A stretch of 64,000 bases of DNA from JAVBMJ01 sp031551275. Its GTDB lineage: Bacteria; Bacteroidota; Bacteroidia; Bacteroidales; Rikenellaceae. Under the pieces are notes generated by a model. It searched no databases. It saw nothing but the letters and a program-made list of their open reading frames with translations, and had not been told where the DNA came from. Both the position numbers and the translations under genes were made by a program. This document shows, in pieces, positions 50,817 through 59,922 of this stretch; position 1 is the stretch's first letter; each line of letters begins with the position of its first letter. Location: the NCBI GenBank assembly GCA_031551275.1, contig JAVBNX010000007.1:1-64000 (forward strand). Reading direction: 5' to 3'.

Positions 50817-50849
50817 AAACGGTCCGCACTCGAAAGGTGCGGACCGTTT
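50817..50849 (+). terminator. Intrinsic terminator after the NigD-like gene
   Basis: Perfect 13-bp stem (AAACGGTCCGCAC/GTGCGGACCGTTT), 7-base loop, then GTTTATTT. The end of this hairpin also supplies the -33 box of the next gene. Confidence 0.85.
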
Positions 50850-50877
50850 GTTTATTTCGCAGTAAATATTACTTTTG
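50847..50877 (+). promoter_or_regulatory. Promoter (-33 and -7) of the NG-repeat protein
   Basis: TTTG at 50847-50850, 19-base spacer, TACTTTTG at 50870-50877; ATG at 50922. Perfect consensus. Confidence 0.75.
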
Positions 50878-50921
50878 CAACAACATTACCCGCGTATAAT
50901 AATTCGGTAAAATCCATCGCC

Positions 50922-52568
50922 ATGAGATCAAAACTGCCTGCCCGCCTGCTACTCCTGCCCATGCTGTTAATCGCCCACGCCGCATTTTCCCAACAACCCG
51001 AGCGCAGGGTATTGTACACCCTGGGCGAGAGCGAGAAGTTCGACGAGCGTCGTTTTGTATTCTCTTTCCAGACGCCGGCCGTCAAATACTATTGCTTGAC
51101 CGTCGATGAAAAAAAGGAACCCGGCCAACAGGTATCCCTGATAATCAACGGCAGGACCGTGGTGCGGAGTTCCGCCATATCCGCGGCGTCGGAATACTCT
51201 TTAATTCCTTTCGTCGATCTGTTCCATGAAGAGCGCTCCGCTTACAAATACGTCCGGGACGGCGATTACTTTCTGAGCTACAACGGCAAAGAGTACGGCC
51301 CCTACCAGGATGTCAAGTTGAAATCCGACGATCCGGTCCTTATCTACAAGCAGATGGGCCGGACTTTCATCCTGTTGCCCGACGGACGTGTGGCGGGCCC
51401 GGTCATCGGGGAGATCTCCAACGTCTGGGTGATGCCCGGGAGCGCGACCTATTTCTATACGACTTATCCTAAGGACGATTACGGGATGTTCAGCGTATAT
51501 TACAACGGCGCCTATTGCACGCGCTACAACTCCAAAAGAACCATCACATCCCACCCTTATGTTCATTCCAACAAGGCGGGCGATTGCATCTTCACGATCT
51601 ACGATGAGGACGCCAAAGGAATCGACCTGTGCGTTAACGGGAGCAGGATGAACGTCGATGCCGAACGAGGGCAGATCATGTTGACCGAAGGGGGGAAATA
51701 CGCCTTCGTCCACTACAAGGACGGGACTGCTTACCTGAATATCAATGGACAGCGCGACCTGAAAGGCGCCGCGGGCTCCCCGGGCTATGGCATCAACGGG
51801 GAAGGGATCAACGGTTTTTGCATCAACGAGCGCGACGGGTACATTTACCGCTATACGAAAAACGGCCAGGACTGCGTCGAGGTCAACGGCAAGGTCGTGG
51901 GCATGCACGACAAGGTCGCCAGCTACATTTCGAGTTTCGAGAACGCGCAATTCATCTACCCGCCCGACTGGGACGGGGGCGGACTTCCCGGTGACTTTCT
52001 GCGGGACAACGATCCCTTCGCCGCGCCCGCCATCAACGACAGGGGCGACTACGCCTACGCTTACTGCGGCGCCGGCAAATTCTACGTCTCGGTCAACGGC
52101 CGGAGCGAGGGGCCCTATCAGGCGGCGTGGGCGCCCAAACTGGACGAAAAGGGCAACTACGAATACTGGTGCCGGATCGGCCAGACGGAGTACACCGTTA
52201 AAAACGGCAAAAAGGAGCGTTTCCAGGGTACGATGGACAACGTCTCCACGACGGACGGGTACACCGAATATGGCTACACAATGCGCGAAGCCGACGGTGA
52301 GCGTATCGTTTTTGACTCCAGGGGCGGTGTGGTCAAAGCGGAGAATATCTATACCACTCTCAGGCCGTATGAGGACAAAACGCACAAATCCAAAAGCGGA
52401 AAGGACCTCATGCTTTGCGGCGGCCAATACCCCTACGTGATGATCAACAACCAAAAATACGGCAGCGGACGCATCCTTGCAAGCGGTTACAACGAGGCCC
52501 TGAATGTTTTTCGCTGGAGCGCCCTGGAGGGCAAAGAACTGGTCGTGTACGAATATAAGCTGAATTGA
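50922..52568 (+). CDS. Exported protein with recurring NG beta repeats, function unknown
   Basis: 548 aa from ATG 50922, chosen because it starts a clear signal peptide (to about residue 22, HAAFSQQ). The mature part is made of short beta units that repeat aromatic-x-V/L/I-x-x-N-G: FLSYNGKEYGPYQDV (near 118), FSVYYNGAYC, DLCVNGSRM, YLNINGQRD, CVEVNGKVVG, FYVSVNGRSEGPYQAAW (near 387), YTVKNGKKERF, YVMINNQKYG. The regular spacing suggests a beta-propeller or solenoid. No catalytic motif is recognised. Own promoter and own terminator; flanked by NigD-like protein and greA. Confidence 0.78.
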   Translation: MRSKLPARLLLLPMLLIAHAAFSQQPERRVLYTLGESEKFDERRFVFSFQTPAVKYYCLTVDEKKEPGQQVSLIINGRTVVRSSAISAASEYSLIPFVDLFHEERSAYKYVRDGDYFLSYNGKEYGPYQDVKLKSDDPVLIYKQMGRTFILLPDGRVAGPVIGEISNVWVMPGSATYFYTTYPKDDYGMFSVYYNGAYCTRYNSKRTITSHPYVHSNKAGDCIFTIYDEDAKGIDLCVNGSRMNVDAERGQIMLTEGGKYAFVHYKDGTAYLNINGQRDLKGAAGSPGYGINGEGINGFCINERDGYIYRYTKNGQDCVEVNGKVVGMHDKVASYISSFENAQFIYPPDWDGGGLPGDFLRDNDPFAAPAINDRGDYAYAYCGAGKFYVSVNGRSEGPYQAAWAPKLDEKGNYEYWCRIGQTEYTVKNGKKERFQGTMDNVSTTDGYTEYGYTMREADGERIVFDSRGGVVKAENIYTTLRPYEDKTHKSKSGKDLMLCGGQYPYVMINNQKYGSGRILASGYNEALNVFRWSALEGKELVVYEYKLN

Positions 52569-52591
52569 CACTTCGCACATCCCCCCAAAGC

Positions 52592-52626
52592 AAACGGCCC
52601 GCACTTCAAAAGTGCAGGCCGTTTTT
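52592..52626 (+). terminator. Intrinsic terminator after the NG-repeat gene
   Basis: Stem of about 14 bp with one mismatch (AAACGGCCCGCACT/AGTGCAGGCCGTTT), 5-base loop, then TTTTTT. It also lies 38 bases past the end of greA on the other strand and may serve both. Confidence 0.85.
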
Positions 52627-52663
52627 TCATCCGCCGCCGGGCCTTTCCGCCCCGCCGCTTGCT

Positions 52664-53137
52664 TTAGAGCGAAATATCGAGGATCTCGAAATTCAACACC
52701 CCCGCGGGAACGGCGACGCTCACTTTCTCCCCCTTCTTCCTGCCCATCAGGGCCTTGGCGATGGGGGTGCTGGTCGAGAGCTTCCCGGACTTGAGGTCCG
52801 CCTCTTTTTCCGAGACCAGCGTGTAGGCCACGGTCTTCCCGTTGTCCAAATTTTTGAGGGTTACCTTATTGAGTATCTGAACCTTGCTCGTGTCTATCCG
52901 CGACTCGTCGATGATGCGGGCGTTGGCCAGGGTTTGCTCCATCTGGGCGATTTTCATCTCCAGCATGCCCTGCGCCTCCTTGGCCGCGTCGTACTCGGCG
53001 TTCTCCGAGAGGTCGCCTTTGTCTCTGGCCTCGGCGATCGAGGCCGAGATAGCGGGACGCTCCACCGAGCGCATATGGTTGAGCTCTTCGGCGAGCTTGT
53101 TGTGGCCCTCCTGGGTAAGATAAATAGGATCTTCCAT
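52664..53137 (-). CDS. greA: Transcription elongation factor GreA
   Basis: 157 aa, normal GreA length. Rescues backtracked RNA polymerase by stimulating transcript cleavage. N-terminal coiled coil with LTQEGHNKLAEELNHM and the acidic tip ARDKGDLSENAEYDAAKEAQ (the catalytic Asp/Glu), then the globular domain ending TPIAKALMGRKKGEKVSVAVP. Its promoter lies 75-105 bases upstream and a terminator-like hairpin stands between promoter and start. Confidence 0.96.
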   Translation of the reverse strand: MEDPIYLTQEGHNKLAEELNHMRSVERPAISASIAEARDKGDLSENAEYDAAKEAQGMLEMKIAQMEQTLANARIIDESRIDTSKVQILNKVTLKNLDNGKTVAYTLVSEKEADLKSGKLSTSTPIAKALMGRKKGEKVSVAVPAGVLNFEILDISL

Positions 53138-53160
53138 GTCGATATAGCTTGCGTTTAACC

Positions 53161-53192
53161 AAAAAGAAAAATCCCGGCCCCGTAGGCCGGAA
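53161..53192 (-). terminator. Hairpin with U-tract in the greA leader
   Basis: On the minus strand CCGGCC-TACGG-GGCCGG followed by GATTTTTCTTTTT. It lies downstream of the greA promoter (53212-53243) and 24 bases before the greA ATG, so it is inside the greA leader. It is also the first terminator past the efflux operon. Confidence 0.75.
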
Positions 53193-53211
53193 CTTTTCTA
53201 TGTCCTTTACA

Positions 53212-53243
53212 CAAAGTTAGACAGAAAATTCTGAAAAACCAAA
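53212..53243 (-). promoter_or_regulatory. greA promoter (-33 and -7)
   Basis: Minus strand TTTG at 53240-53243, 20-base spacer, TAACTTTG at 53212-53219. Perfect consensus; start expected near 53206, giving a leader of about 70 bases. Confidence 0.7.
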
Positions 53244-53261
53244 TTTTCGTTGCCTGCGGGA

Positions 53262-53555
53262 TTACATCTGCCCGGTAATATCCCAGACAAAGGCCCGCAT
53301 CCCCTGCATCCTGGTCTGCGCGTCGATCGCGCGCAGGGCCTCCAACAGGGGCTCCACCTTTTCGTCCTCGGTGATGGCCAGTATGGATGAGTTCATGGCG
53401 GGCCAGGTGTGGCTTCCCATGTGGGGTTCCCCGTCGAAGGAGCCGCGCCCCTGGGTAAGTTCCCACTTGGTAAAGCCTTTGATCCCCCTGCGGTCCAGGG
53501 CCTCCTGGATCCGTTCGCTCAGGGCCTGGTTGTACGATATAAATACTGCTTTCAT
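53262..53555 (-). CDS. PG0541-family transporter-associated PII-like protein
   Basis: 97 aa from ATG 53555 (MKAVFISYNQAL). Ferredoxin-like PII-type fold suggested by the short beta-alpha-beta pattern: ALDRRGIKGFTKWELTQGRG, then SSILAITEDEKVEPLLEALRAID and AFVWDITGQM. The family is named for sitting next to RND efflux genes, as here, 13 bases after the pump gene. PII-like proteins often bind nucleotides and gate transporters, so a regulatory role is inferred. Confidence 0.8.
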   Translation of the reverse strand: MKAVFISYNQALSERIQEALDRRGIKGFTKWELTQGRGSFDGEPHMGSHTWPAMNSSILAITEDEKVEPLLEALRAIDAQTRMQGMRAFVWDITGQM

Positions 53556-53568
53556 AACATTCAAAGAA

Positions 53569-56500
53569 TTAATTGGTAGCTTCTGCTGCGAGTTGACGGC
53601 GGCGTTTCGCCTTCATGCCGGAACCCACGAATACCGAGTAGATGACCGGGACCACGATCAGGGTCAGCAGCGTCGAGAAGGTCAGACCCCCGATGATGGC
53701 GATACCCATGGGCTGCCAGATCTCGGAGCCTTCCCCGATCTTGAGCGCGAGCGGGAACATACCCAGGATGGTGGTCAGCGAGGTCATCAACACGGGGCGC
53801 AGCCTCGACTTACCGGCATTGATAACGGCCTGGTTGACACCCTGCCCGCGTTCGCGCAACAGGTTGGTAAAGTCCACCATCACGATACCGTTCTTGACCA
53901 CGATCCCCACGAGCATGATGGCCCCGATCAATGCGATGACCGACAGCGGGGTCTGCGTGATGGCCAGCCCGAGGAATACCCCGGTAAAGGCGAACAGGAT
54001 GGACACCATGATGATCGCGGGCATGCCCAGCGACTCGAACTGCGTGGCCATCACGATGTAGACCAATAGCACGATCAGCCCCAGCAGCGTGATCAAATCC
54101 CCGAATGCCTCCTGCTGGTCCTCGACGGTACCGCCGATCTCCACGTAGACGCCCTCGGGCAACTGCGTCTCTGCGACGATCTGCTGTATCGCGGGTACGA
54201 CCTTACCCAGGGGCACGCCCGCACCCAGCGATGCGTTGACCGACACGACCCTCTGCCTGTTCTCGCGCTCGATGGTGGGGGGCGCGAACTCCTCCTTGAT
54301 CTGGGCCAGGTCGCGCACTTTGACGCCCACCCCTTTGTTGTTGTGGATGGTAATGTCCTCCACGCTCTCCAGCGACTCGCGGTAGGGCTCGTCGTAGCGT
54401 ACGATCACGTCGTACTCATCGCCGTCCTCGCGGTATTTGGTGCTGGTAAGGCCCGTCAAACGGTTGTATATGGCCATCGAGGCGGTGTAGCTGTTTACCC
54501 CGTAATACCCCAGTTTGTTGCGGTCGAATTCGACGTTGTACTCGGGGCGCAGATCGTCCCGACTGAGCTGCACGTCTTTCGCGCCTTCCACCAGGGAGAC
54601 CTTCTCTTTGATCTCACGCGCTATGGCGTCGGTCTGGTTGAAGTCGTACCCGAATACCTTGATCATGATCGGGCTTGTCGAGCCGCCCGGCGTGGAGCTG
54701 CTGGTCGTTACCTTGAAGTCCCTGATCTCGGGAATCTGCTTGAGGTCCTCCCGCAGCAGGTCGCCGATCTCGAAGATCGAGCGTTCCCGCTCTCCGGACT
54801 TGCTCAGCCTCATCATGTAGGTAATCACGTACGATCCCGATTTCTGCATCGCCGCGAAGGCGTTGTTTGCCGACGAGGTACCGGCACCGGAGGAGACTAC
54901 CTCGATTTCGGGGTATTTGGTCGTGATGATCCCGGTAATCTGCTCGGCGAGTTGCGCTGTGAAGACTACGCCGGTATTTTGCTCCAACTGCACTTCCGCC
55001 TGCATGAACGCCTCGTCCGATTCGGGGAAGAAGTCGAAGGGAACGGTTCTCAACAGCCCGAAGCTCGAAAAGAAGATCAACGTGGAGGCGATGATGATAA
55101 AGCTCCTGTGGCGTACCGACCAGGTCAGCACCTTCTCATAGAAGTTATCCAGCCAGTCGAGGAACTTGTCGATCGGCTTGAACACCACGCCCAGGCCTTT
55201 GTACGAGTGCGCGGTCTCGGCTTTGAGCAGGTAGGCTGAGAGCATCGGGGTCAGGGTGATCGCGGCTGCGGTCGATACGACGACGACCAGCGACACGATC
55301 CATCCCAGCTCCTTGAACATGATCCCCATCATGCCGCCCACCATGGTCAGGGGCAGGAATACGGCGACCACGGTCAGCGTTGTGGCGATAACGGCGAGCC
55401 ACACCTCGTTGGTCGCATAGACTGCCGCCTCTTTGGGCGACGAACCCTTCTCGATGTGGCTGGTAATGTTCTCCAAGACCACGATCGCGTCGTCCACCAC
55501 CATACCGATGGCAATCGATAGCGAGGACAATGAGATGATATTGAGCGTACTGCCTGTGAAGTAGAGGTATATGAACGAAACGATCAGCGAGACCGGAATG
55601 GTCAGACAGATGATGAACGTCGCCCTCCACCGTCCCAGGAAGAACAACACCACCAGCACCACGAAGACGAAGGCGAACATGACCGTATCCGACAGCGAGG
55701 AGATGCTGTCCTTGATCGAGTCGGACGAGTCCATGATCGTACTGATCTTCACGTCGGCGGGCAGGCTCTTCTGGATGGCGGGCATCATGGCCAGCACCTC
55801 GTTGGCGATGCTTACCGTGTTGGCGCCCGATTGCTTCTGGATGATTACCCTCACGCCTTTTTCGCCGTTGAGCCTCGATTGGTAGGTCTCTTTTTCGAGC
55901 GTATCCCTGACCGTGGCCACGTCCCTGACGCGGATGTCGCGCCCGTTGAAGCTGGCGATCACGATATCTGCCACCTGGTCCGAGTTGGTGAACTCGGCGT
56001 CGGCCTTGATGTTGAAGGTGTTGTTGCCGATGTCCAGCGTACCGCCCGGCACGTTGACGTTCTCGGCTGCGATCACGCTTCCGATCTGCTCGACCGAGAG
56101 GTTGTAGGCTTCCAGCCGTTTGGGGTCGATGTTGACCTGCACCTGGCGGGTAGGCGCGCCCATGACGCTGACGGCACCCACGCCGTCCACCCGGTTGAGC
56201 ACGTTGACCAGCCTGTCGTCCAGCAGTTTGTAGAGTGCGGCGTAGCTTTCGTCGGCCGTAACGCCCAGCACCACGACCGGAATCATGGTCGACGAGAATT
56301 TGAAAATGGTGGGGTAGTCCACGTCGTCGGGCAGCGACGACTGGACCAGGCTCACGGCATCCCGCACGTCGTTGGTCGCCTCGTTCAGGTCGGACCCCCA
56401 CTCGAATTCGAGGGTAATCATCGAGACGTTGTCGGAGGATTTGGAGGTAATCTTCTTCAGGTTGTTTACCGTGTTGAGCCTGTCCTCCAGGATGCGGGTA

Positions 56501-56688
56501 ACGTTTACCTCGATATCGGCCGCGTTGGCGCCTTTGTAGGTGGTAATGACCGAGATGGAGGGGAAGTCCATGTCGGGGTACATGTCGATCGCCAGGTTCC
56601 TGAGCGAGAACAACCCCAGGACGATTACCCCGACGAATATCAGTATGGTCGAGATTGGATTCCGGACCGCGGATTCGTATATTTTCAT
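53569..56688 (-). CDS. RND efflux pump inner-membrane permease (HAE1 type)
   Basis: 1039 aa, full length for HAE1 pumps. Start MKIYESAVRNPISTILIFVGVIVLG, membrane helix 4 with the proton-relay pair in SIAIGMVVDDAIVVLEN, periplasmic porter and docking domains, and the second half beginning ITWSVRHRSFIII. Drives drug or lipid export by proton flow, with the adaptor and TolC proteins encoded just upstream. The substrate is unknown. Confidence 0.95.
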   Translation of the reverse strand: MKIYESAVRNPISTILIFVGVIVLGLFSLRNLAIDMYPDMDFPSISVITTYKGANAADIEVNVTRILEDRLNTVNNLKKITSKSSDNVSMITLEFEWGSDLNEATNDVRDAVSLVQSSLPDDVDYPTIFKFSSTMIPVVVLGVTADESYAALYKLLDDRLVNVLNRVDGVGAVSVMGAPTRQVQVNIDPKRLEAYNLSVEQIGSVIAAENVNVPGGTLDIGNNTFNIKADAEFTNSDQVADIVIASFNGRDIRVRDVATVRDTLEKETYQSRLNGEKGVRVIIQKQSGANTVSIANEVLAMMPAIQKSLPADVKISTIMDSSDSIKDSISSLSDTVMFAFVFVVLVVLFFLGRWRATFIICLTIPVSLIVSFIYLYFTGSTLNIISLSSLSIAIGMVVDDAIVVLENITSHIEKGSSPKEAAVYATNEVWLAVIATTLTVVAVFLPLTMVGGMMGIMFKELGWIVSLVVVVSTAAAITLTPMLSAYLLKAETAHSYKGLGVVFKPIDKFLDWLDNFYEKVLTWSVRHRSFIIIASTLIFFSSFGLLRTVPFDFFPESDEAFMQAEVQLEQNTGVVFTAQLAEQITGIITTKYPEIEVVSSGAGTSSANNAFAAMQKSGSYVITYMMRLSKSGERERSIFEIGDLLREDLKQIPEIRDFKVTTSSSTPGGSTSPIMIKVFGYDFNQTDAIAREIKEKVSLVEGAKDVQLSRDDLRPEYNVEFDRNKLGYYGVNSYTASMAIYNRLTGLTSTKYREDGDEYDVIVRYDEPYRESLESVEDITIHNNKGVGVKVRDLAQIKEEFAPPTIERENRQRVVSVNASLGAGVPLGKVVPAIQQIVAETQLPEGVYVEIGGTVEDQQEAFGDLITLLGLIVLLVYIVMATQFESLGMPAIIMVSILFAFTGVFLGLAITQTPLSVIALIGAIMLVGIVVKNGIVMVDFTNLLRERGQGVNQAVINAGKSRLRPVLMTSLTTILGMFPLALKIGEGSEIWQPMGIAIIGGLTFSTLLTLIVVPVIYSVFVGSGMKAKRRRQLAAEATN

Positions 56689-56736
56689 TTTTCTGTTGCG
56701 TTATTCGGTTTTAGCCTCACGCTTGTTGCAGCCTTC

Positions 56737-57798
56737 TTATTCTGTTTTTGCGGTGTCCTGCGCCACGGTTTTGGCCTGTTCGCCAGCCAGATCGACCTCC
56801 TGTTCGTCCAGCAGGCGGGATGCGCCCGAAACGACCACCTGCTCACCGGCCTGTATGCCGCTCAGGATGTCGACCATGGTGCCGATGTGGCGCCCTACGG
56901 TAACGGTCCTGCGGTAGACCTTGCCGTCCTTGTAGACGAAGGCGTAGCTCTCGTTGGTACCCATCTGCTTGGAAACGCCCAGGTCGGGAACCTGCACCCC
57001 TTCGTGCTTACCCAGCTTGAGGGCCGTGCGCGCGAACATACCGGGGCGGAGCTTGCCGCCTGAGTTGGGCACGCTGACCTCCACCTTGAAGGTCCTCGAC
57101 GCGGGGTCGATGGTGGGGTATATCAGCGAGATGGTCCCTGTGAACTCCTGGTCGGGGTAGAGGTCCACCCGGATATCGACCTTCTGGCCCAGCTTGACCT
57201 CGGGGAAGTATTGCTCCGAAACGCCGGCCGTGATCTTCAGCCTGGAGATCTGCTCGACCTTGAGGATCGCCGCGGGATTCATGCCGAAGAAGTCGCCCGC
57301 TTCGTAGTTGCGCTCGGTAACCACCCCGTCGATGGGGCTTCTGAACTCGATGTTGGTCGCCAGGTTTTTGGTCGACTCCTGGGCCACCTTGAGCTGGGTC
57401 TCGATCTGGTCGAGTTGCTGTTTGGACGCGCCGCCCGCCTCATAGACGGCCTTGGTGCGCGAGTAGTCCATCTCCAGGGTGGCCAGTTGCACGGCCGCCG
57501 TGTTGTATTGCGTGGGGTCCATCCTGACCAGAAGCTGCCCCTTGCGGACGTAGGCGCCCACGTCGACCAGTATCTGGTCGATCCGTGCGCTGACGGCCGG
57601 GGTAATGCTGTTCTTGTAGTATGGCTCGATGGTGGCTGTGTACTCGGCCAGGTCTTCGACCTCCCAACTTCCCGCTTCTGCTACGCGCACAAGGGTTTTG
57701 TCGGGCTCTTTCGCCTCTTTTTTACCGCCGCCGCAAGCCGTGGCGAGAATGGCCGCTCCGATGAGCAGCGCGATGTGATGCAATTTCATCATTTTCAT
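56737..57798 (-). CDS. RND efflux periplasmic adaptor lipoprotein
   Basis: 353 aa membrane-fusion protein. Lipobox ATAC (Cys 22), then a beta strand region and lipoyl half-motif (SARIDQILVDVGAYVRKGQLLVRMD), coiled coil (VYEAGGASKQQLDQIETQLK), second lipoyl half (RSPIDGVVTERNYEAGDF), beta barrel and membrane-proximal domain. It bridges the pump and TolC. 48 bases after this gene the permease begins. Confidence 0.95.
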   Translation of the reverse strand: MKMMKLHHIALLIGAAILATACGGGKKEAKEPDKTLVRVAEAGSWEVEDLAEYTATIEPYYKNSITPAVSARIDQILVDVGAYVRKGQLLVRMDPTQYNTAAVQLATLEMDYSRTKAVYEAGGASKQQLDQIETQLKVAQESTKNLATNIEFRSPIDGVVTERNYEAGDFFGMNPAAILKVEQISRLKITAGVSEQYFPEVKLGQKVDIRVDLYPDQEFTGTISLIYPTIDPASRTFKVEVSVPNSGGKLRPGMFARTALKLGKHEGVQVPDLGVSKQMGTNESYAFVYKDGKVYRRTVTVGRHIGTMVDILSGIQAGEQVVVSGASRLLDEQEVDLAGEQAKTVAQDTAKTE

Positions 57799-57823
57799 AA
57801 TCCGTTATTTTATTTGTTTTTAC

Positions 57824-59173
57824 TTATTCGAAATCTTTACCCACGATCTTGTCGTACTCGGCCTGCGCCACCAGAAAGTCGTACACCGACTGGCTGTAAG
57901 TAAGTCTCGCCTGGGTATTCTGCAACTGCGCTGTATTCAGTTCGAGGATCGTTCCCGCACCGGCCGAGTAGCGCGTGCCCGCGATCTTATAGGCCTTTGC
58001 GGCGGCTTCCATATTTTTCTGGTTTGCCTTCAGGTTCTCCCTTGCGGTGGCCAGGTTGCCCAAAGCACTCTTAGCTTGCGACAGGGTGCCGTCCTCGGCG
58101 TATTTGTATTGCCATTTGAGTTGGTCGATGCCCGATTGGATCTGCCTTTGCTTCATCACGTTGGTCCGGCCTGCAAAGATGGGCACCGACAGTTGTACGC
58201 CCACTCCCACCGGATTCTGCCAACGCATGGTCCTGTCGACCGGTAACTTGTTCATCGTCATGAAGTCCATGCCGTGGTAGCCCGATTGACCCAGTACGGT
58301 CAGCGAACCGTATGCGCCGAGGGTTGGCATACGAGCTGTCTTGGCGAGGTCGTATTGTTTTTTGAGCACTTCGGTCTGGATTTCGATCGATTTGAGGTCG
58401 CTGTTGCCGCTGATGTCGGGTGCGACGGGAAGGGGAGCATTGGCCGCCTGATCCTGGTAGTCACTCAATGAGCCGGATACCGATACGTTCACATCCTCAG
58501 GCATGCTCAGCAGCATCTTGAGGTAAAACCCTGCTATGTCCCTGGCGTTTACGTTCTGCACGATCATAGGCTTGATGTTGCCTAACTGCACCTCCGCGGT
58601 CAGCAGGTCGTATTCCGAACTCATCCCGTTTTTATACATCGTTGTTACCTGATCGACCGTCTCCTGCACGTTGGCTTCGCTCTCCTTGAGCACCTTGATC
58701 GATTCGTCGAGCATCAAAATGTTGTAAAAGGCATTTTTTACGTCGGCCGTAAGGGTAATTTTGGAGCCGCGCGAGGCCTCGACAGCAGCCCTCATCTGCT
58801 CATCGTTCATCTTGAGGGTCTTGTAAAGTCCCGGTGCGAACAGAGGCATGCTAAGGGCCAGGTTGCTCGTCAGTTCATTGTCGTAACCCATCGACATTTT
58901 CATTCCCGCCAGCCGCATCTCACTCAATACCGGGTTGTACTGGTATTGAGCCGTTGCCGAGAGATTGGGCATAAAGTTCCCCCAGGTCTCTTTCTTGACC
59001 CAGTCCTGCCGCTGGATCTCCAATCCTGCGATCTTGATGGTGGGGTTGTTGTCCAGGGCCACTTCGATGGCCTGTTCGAGCGTAAGGGTTACGCTTTTTT
59101 GCGCGGGCTGCTGTGCCCAGAGCGCGGTTGCGGCGAGCAGCGCCGTTGCGCTGCAAATGATCCGTTTCATCAT
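57824..59173 (-). CDS. TolC-family outer-membrane efflux protein
   Basis: 449 aa with signal peptide (to about 20, ending AQQ). Two structural repeats of long helices typical of TolC: LTLEQAIEVALDNNPTIKIAGL at the start and YSAGAGTILELNTAQLQNTQARLTYSQSVYDFLVAQAEYDKI at the end. Forms the outer-membrane channel of the pump. Start ATGATG overlaps the TetR stop (ATGA), so repressor and channel are translated together. Confidence 0.95.
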   Translation of the reverse strand: MMKRIICSATALLAATALWAQQPAQKSVTLTLEQAIEVALDNNPTIKIAGLEIQRQDWVKKETWGNFMPNLSATAQYQYNPVLSEMRLAGMKMSMGYDNELTSNLALSMPLFAPGLYKTLKMNDEQMRAAVEASRGSKITLTADVKNAFYNILMLDESIKVLKESEANVQETVDQVTTMYKNGMSSEYDLLTAEVQLGNIKPMIVQNVNARDIAGFYLKMLLSMPEDVNVSVSGSLSDYQDQAANAPLPVAPDISGNSDLKSIEIQTEVLKKQYDLAKTARMPTLGAYGSLTVLGQSGYHGMDFMTMNKLPVDRTMRWQNPVGVGVQLSVPIFAGRTNVMKQRQIQSGIDQLKWQYKYAEDGTLSQAKSALGNLATARENLKANQKNMEAAAKAYKIAGTRYSAGAGTILELNTAQLQNTQARLTYSQSVYDFLVAQAEYDKIVGKDFE

Positions 59174-59802
59174 TTTTTATTGTTTTCTATGTAGTTTTCC
59201 AAATATTTGTCGAACAGTTTGATCCCTTTCGCGGTGGATATCCCCCGAAAGAAGTAGGTCAGGATGTATTTCATGGCGTCCTCCTGGGATTCTATATCGG
59301 GCAGCTTGTCCGCGAGCCCGTTTTTTGGGGTGAGCACCCCGTACACGGCGTTTGTAAAGACGGCCACGGTGGTATCTACGCTCAAATGGGGAAGGAAGTA
59401 CCCCTGCTCGACGCCCTGTTGAAGCATACTCTTCAGGGTGCTCAAGCCCTCTTCCCTGCGGCATTCGGCCTTCTCGAAGAAGAGCGCGGGGTAGAATTTC
59501 TTGATGCCCGTGATCAGCCTGGCGTGTGTGGCCATCATCTTGTCCCAGTCCTCGAGCATTTTGAGGATGCTCTCCACCACGTTTTGCGCGTTGCGTATCT
59601 TTTCCATGTACTCCTGTTCCATCACGTCGAAATGGTAGTACATGCAGGCCGAGAGCAGGGCCTCCTTGTCGCTGAAATTTTCGTAGATCGTCCTTTTGCT
59701 GATGCCCAGATGGGCCGCAATGTCGTCCATGCGCACCGAGCGTACTCCCTCGCGGGAGAACATTTCGGTCGATGCTGCGACGATGCGTTCCTTGATAGTC
59801 AT
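59170..59802 (-). CDS. TetR-family regulator of the efflux operon
   Basis: 210 aa from ATG 59802. N-terminal helix-turn-helix: RIVAASTEMFSREGVRSVRMDDIAAHLGISKRTIYENFSDKEAL; the rest is a helical ligand domain with IKKFYPALFFEKAECRREE. As first gene of the TetR-TolC-MFP-RND-PG0541 unit it should repress itself and the pump until a ligand binds. A 49-base inverted-repeat region overlaps its promoter. Confidence 0.92.
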   Translation of the reverse strand: MTIKERIVAASTEMFSREGVRSVRMDDIAAHLGISKRTIYENFSDKEALLSACMYYHFDVMEQEYMEKIRNAQNVVESILKMLEDWDKMMATHARLITGIKKFYPALFFEKAECRREEGLSTLKSMLQQGVEQGYFLPHLSVDTTVAVFTNAVYGVLTPKNGLADKLPDIESQEDAMKYILTYFFRGISTAKGIKLFDKYLENYIENNKK

Positions 59803-59862
59803 TGGCGTAGATTTTGGCGGTATGGTTTTAGTTTGGTAATGTCCAGTCTGCGTTTCAGGCTG

Positions 59863-59893
59863 CAAATGTAGACGAGAAAACTCAGAAAACAAA
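59863..59893 (-). promoter_or_regulatory. Efflux operon promoter (-33 and -7)
   Basis: Minus strand TTTG at 59890-59893, 19-base spacer, TACATTTG at 59863-59870, about 60 bases before the TetR ATG. Perfect consensus. Confidence 0.7.
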
Positions 59894-59922
59894 AAAAGTT
59901 TTCAAGTTTTTTGAGTTTTCTC
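59874..59922. promoter_or_regulatory. Candidate TetR operator
   Basis: Nested inverted repeats: outer arms GAGAAAACTCA (59874-59884) and TGAGTTTTCTC (59912-59922), perfect 11 bp; inner arms GAAAAC (59885-59890) and GTTTTC (59898-59903). They cover the -33 box and spacer, the right place for autorepression. Confidence 0.65.
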
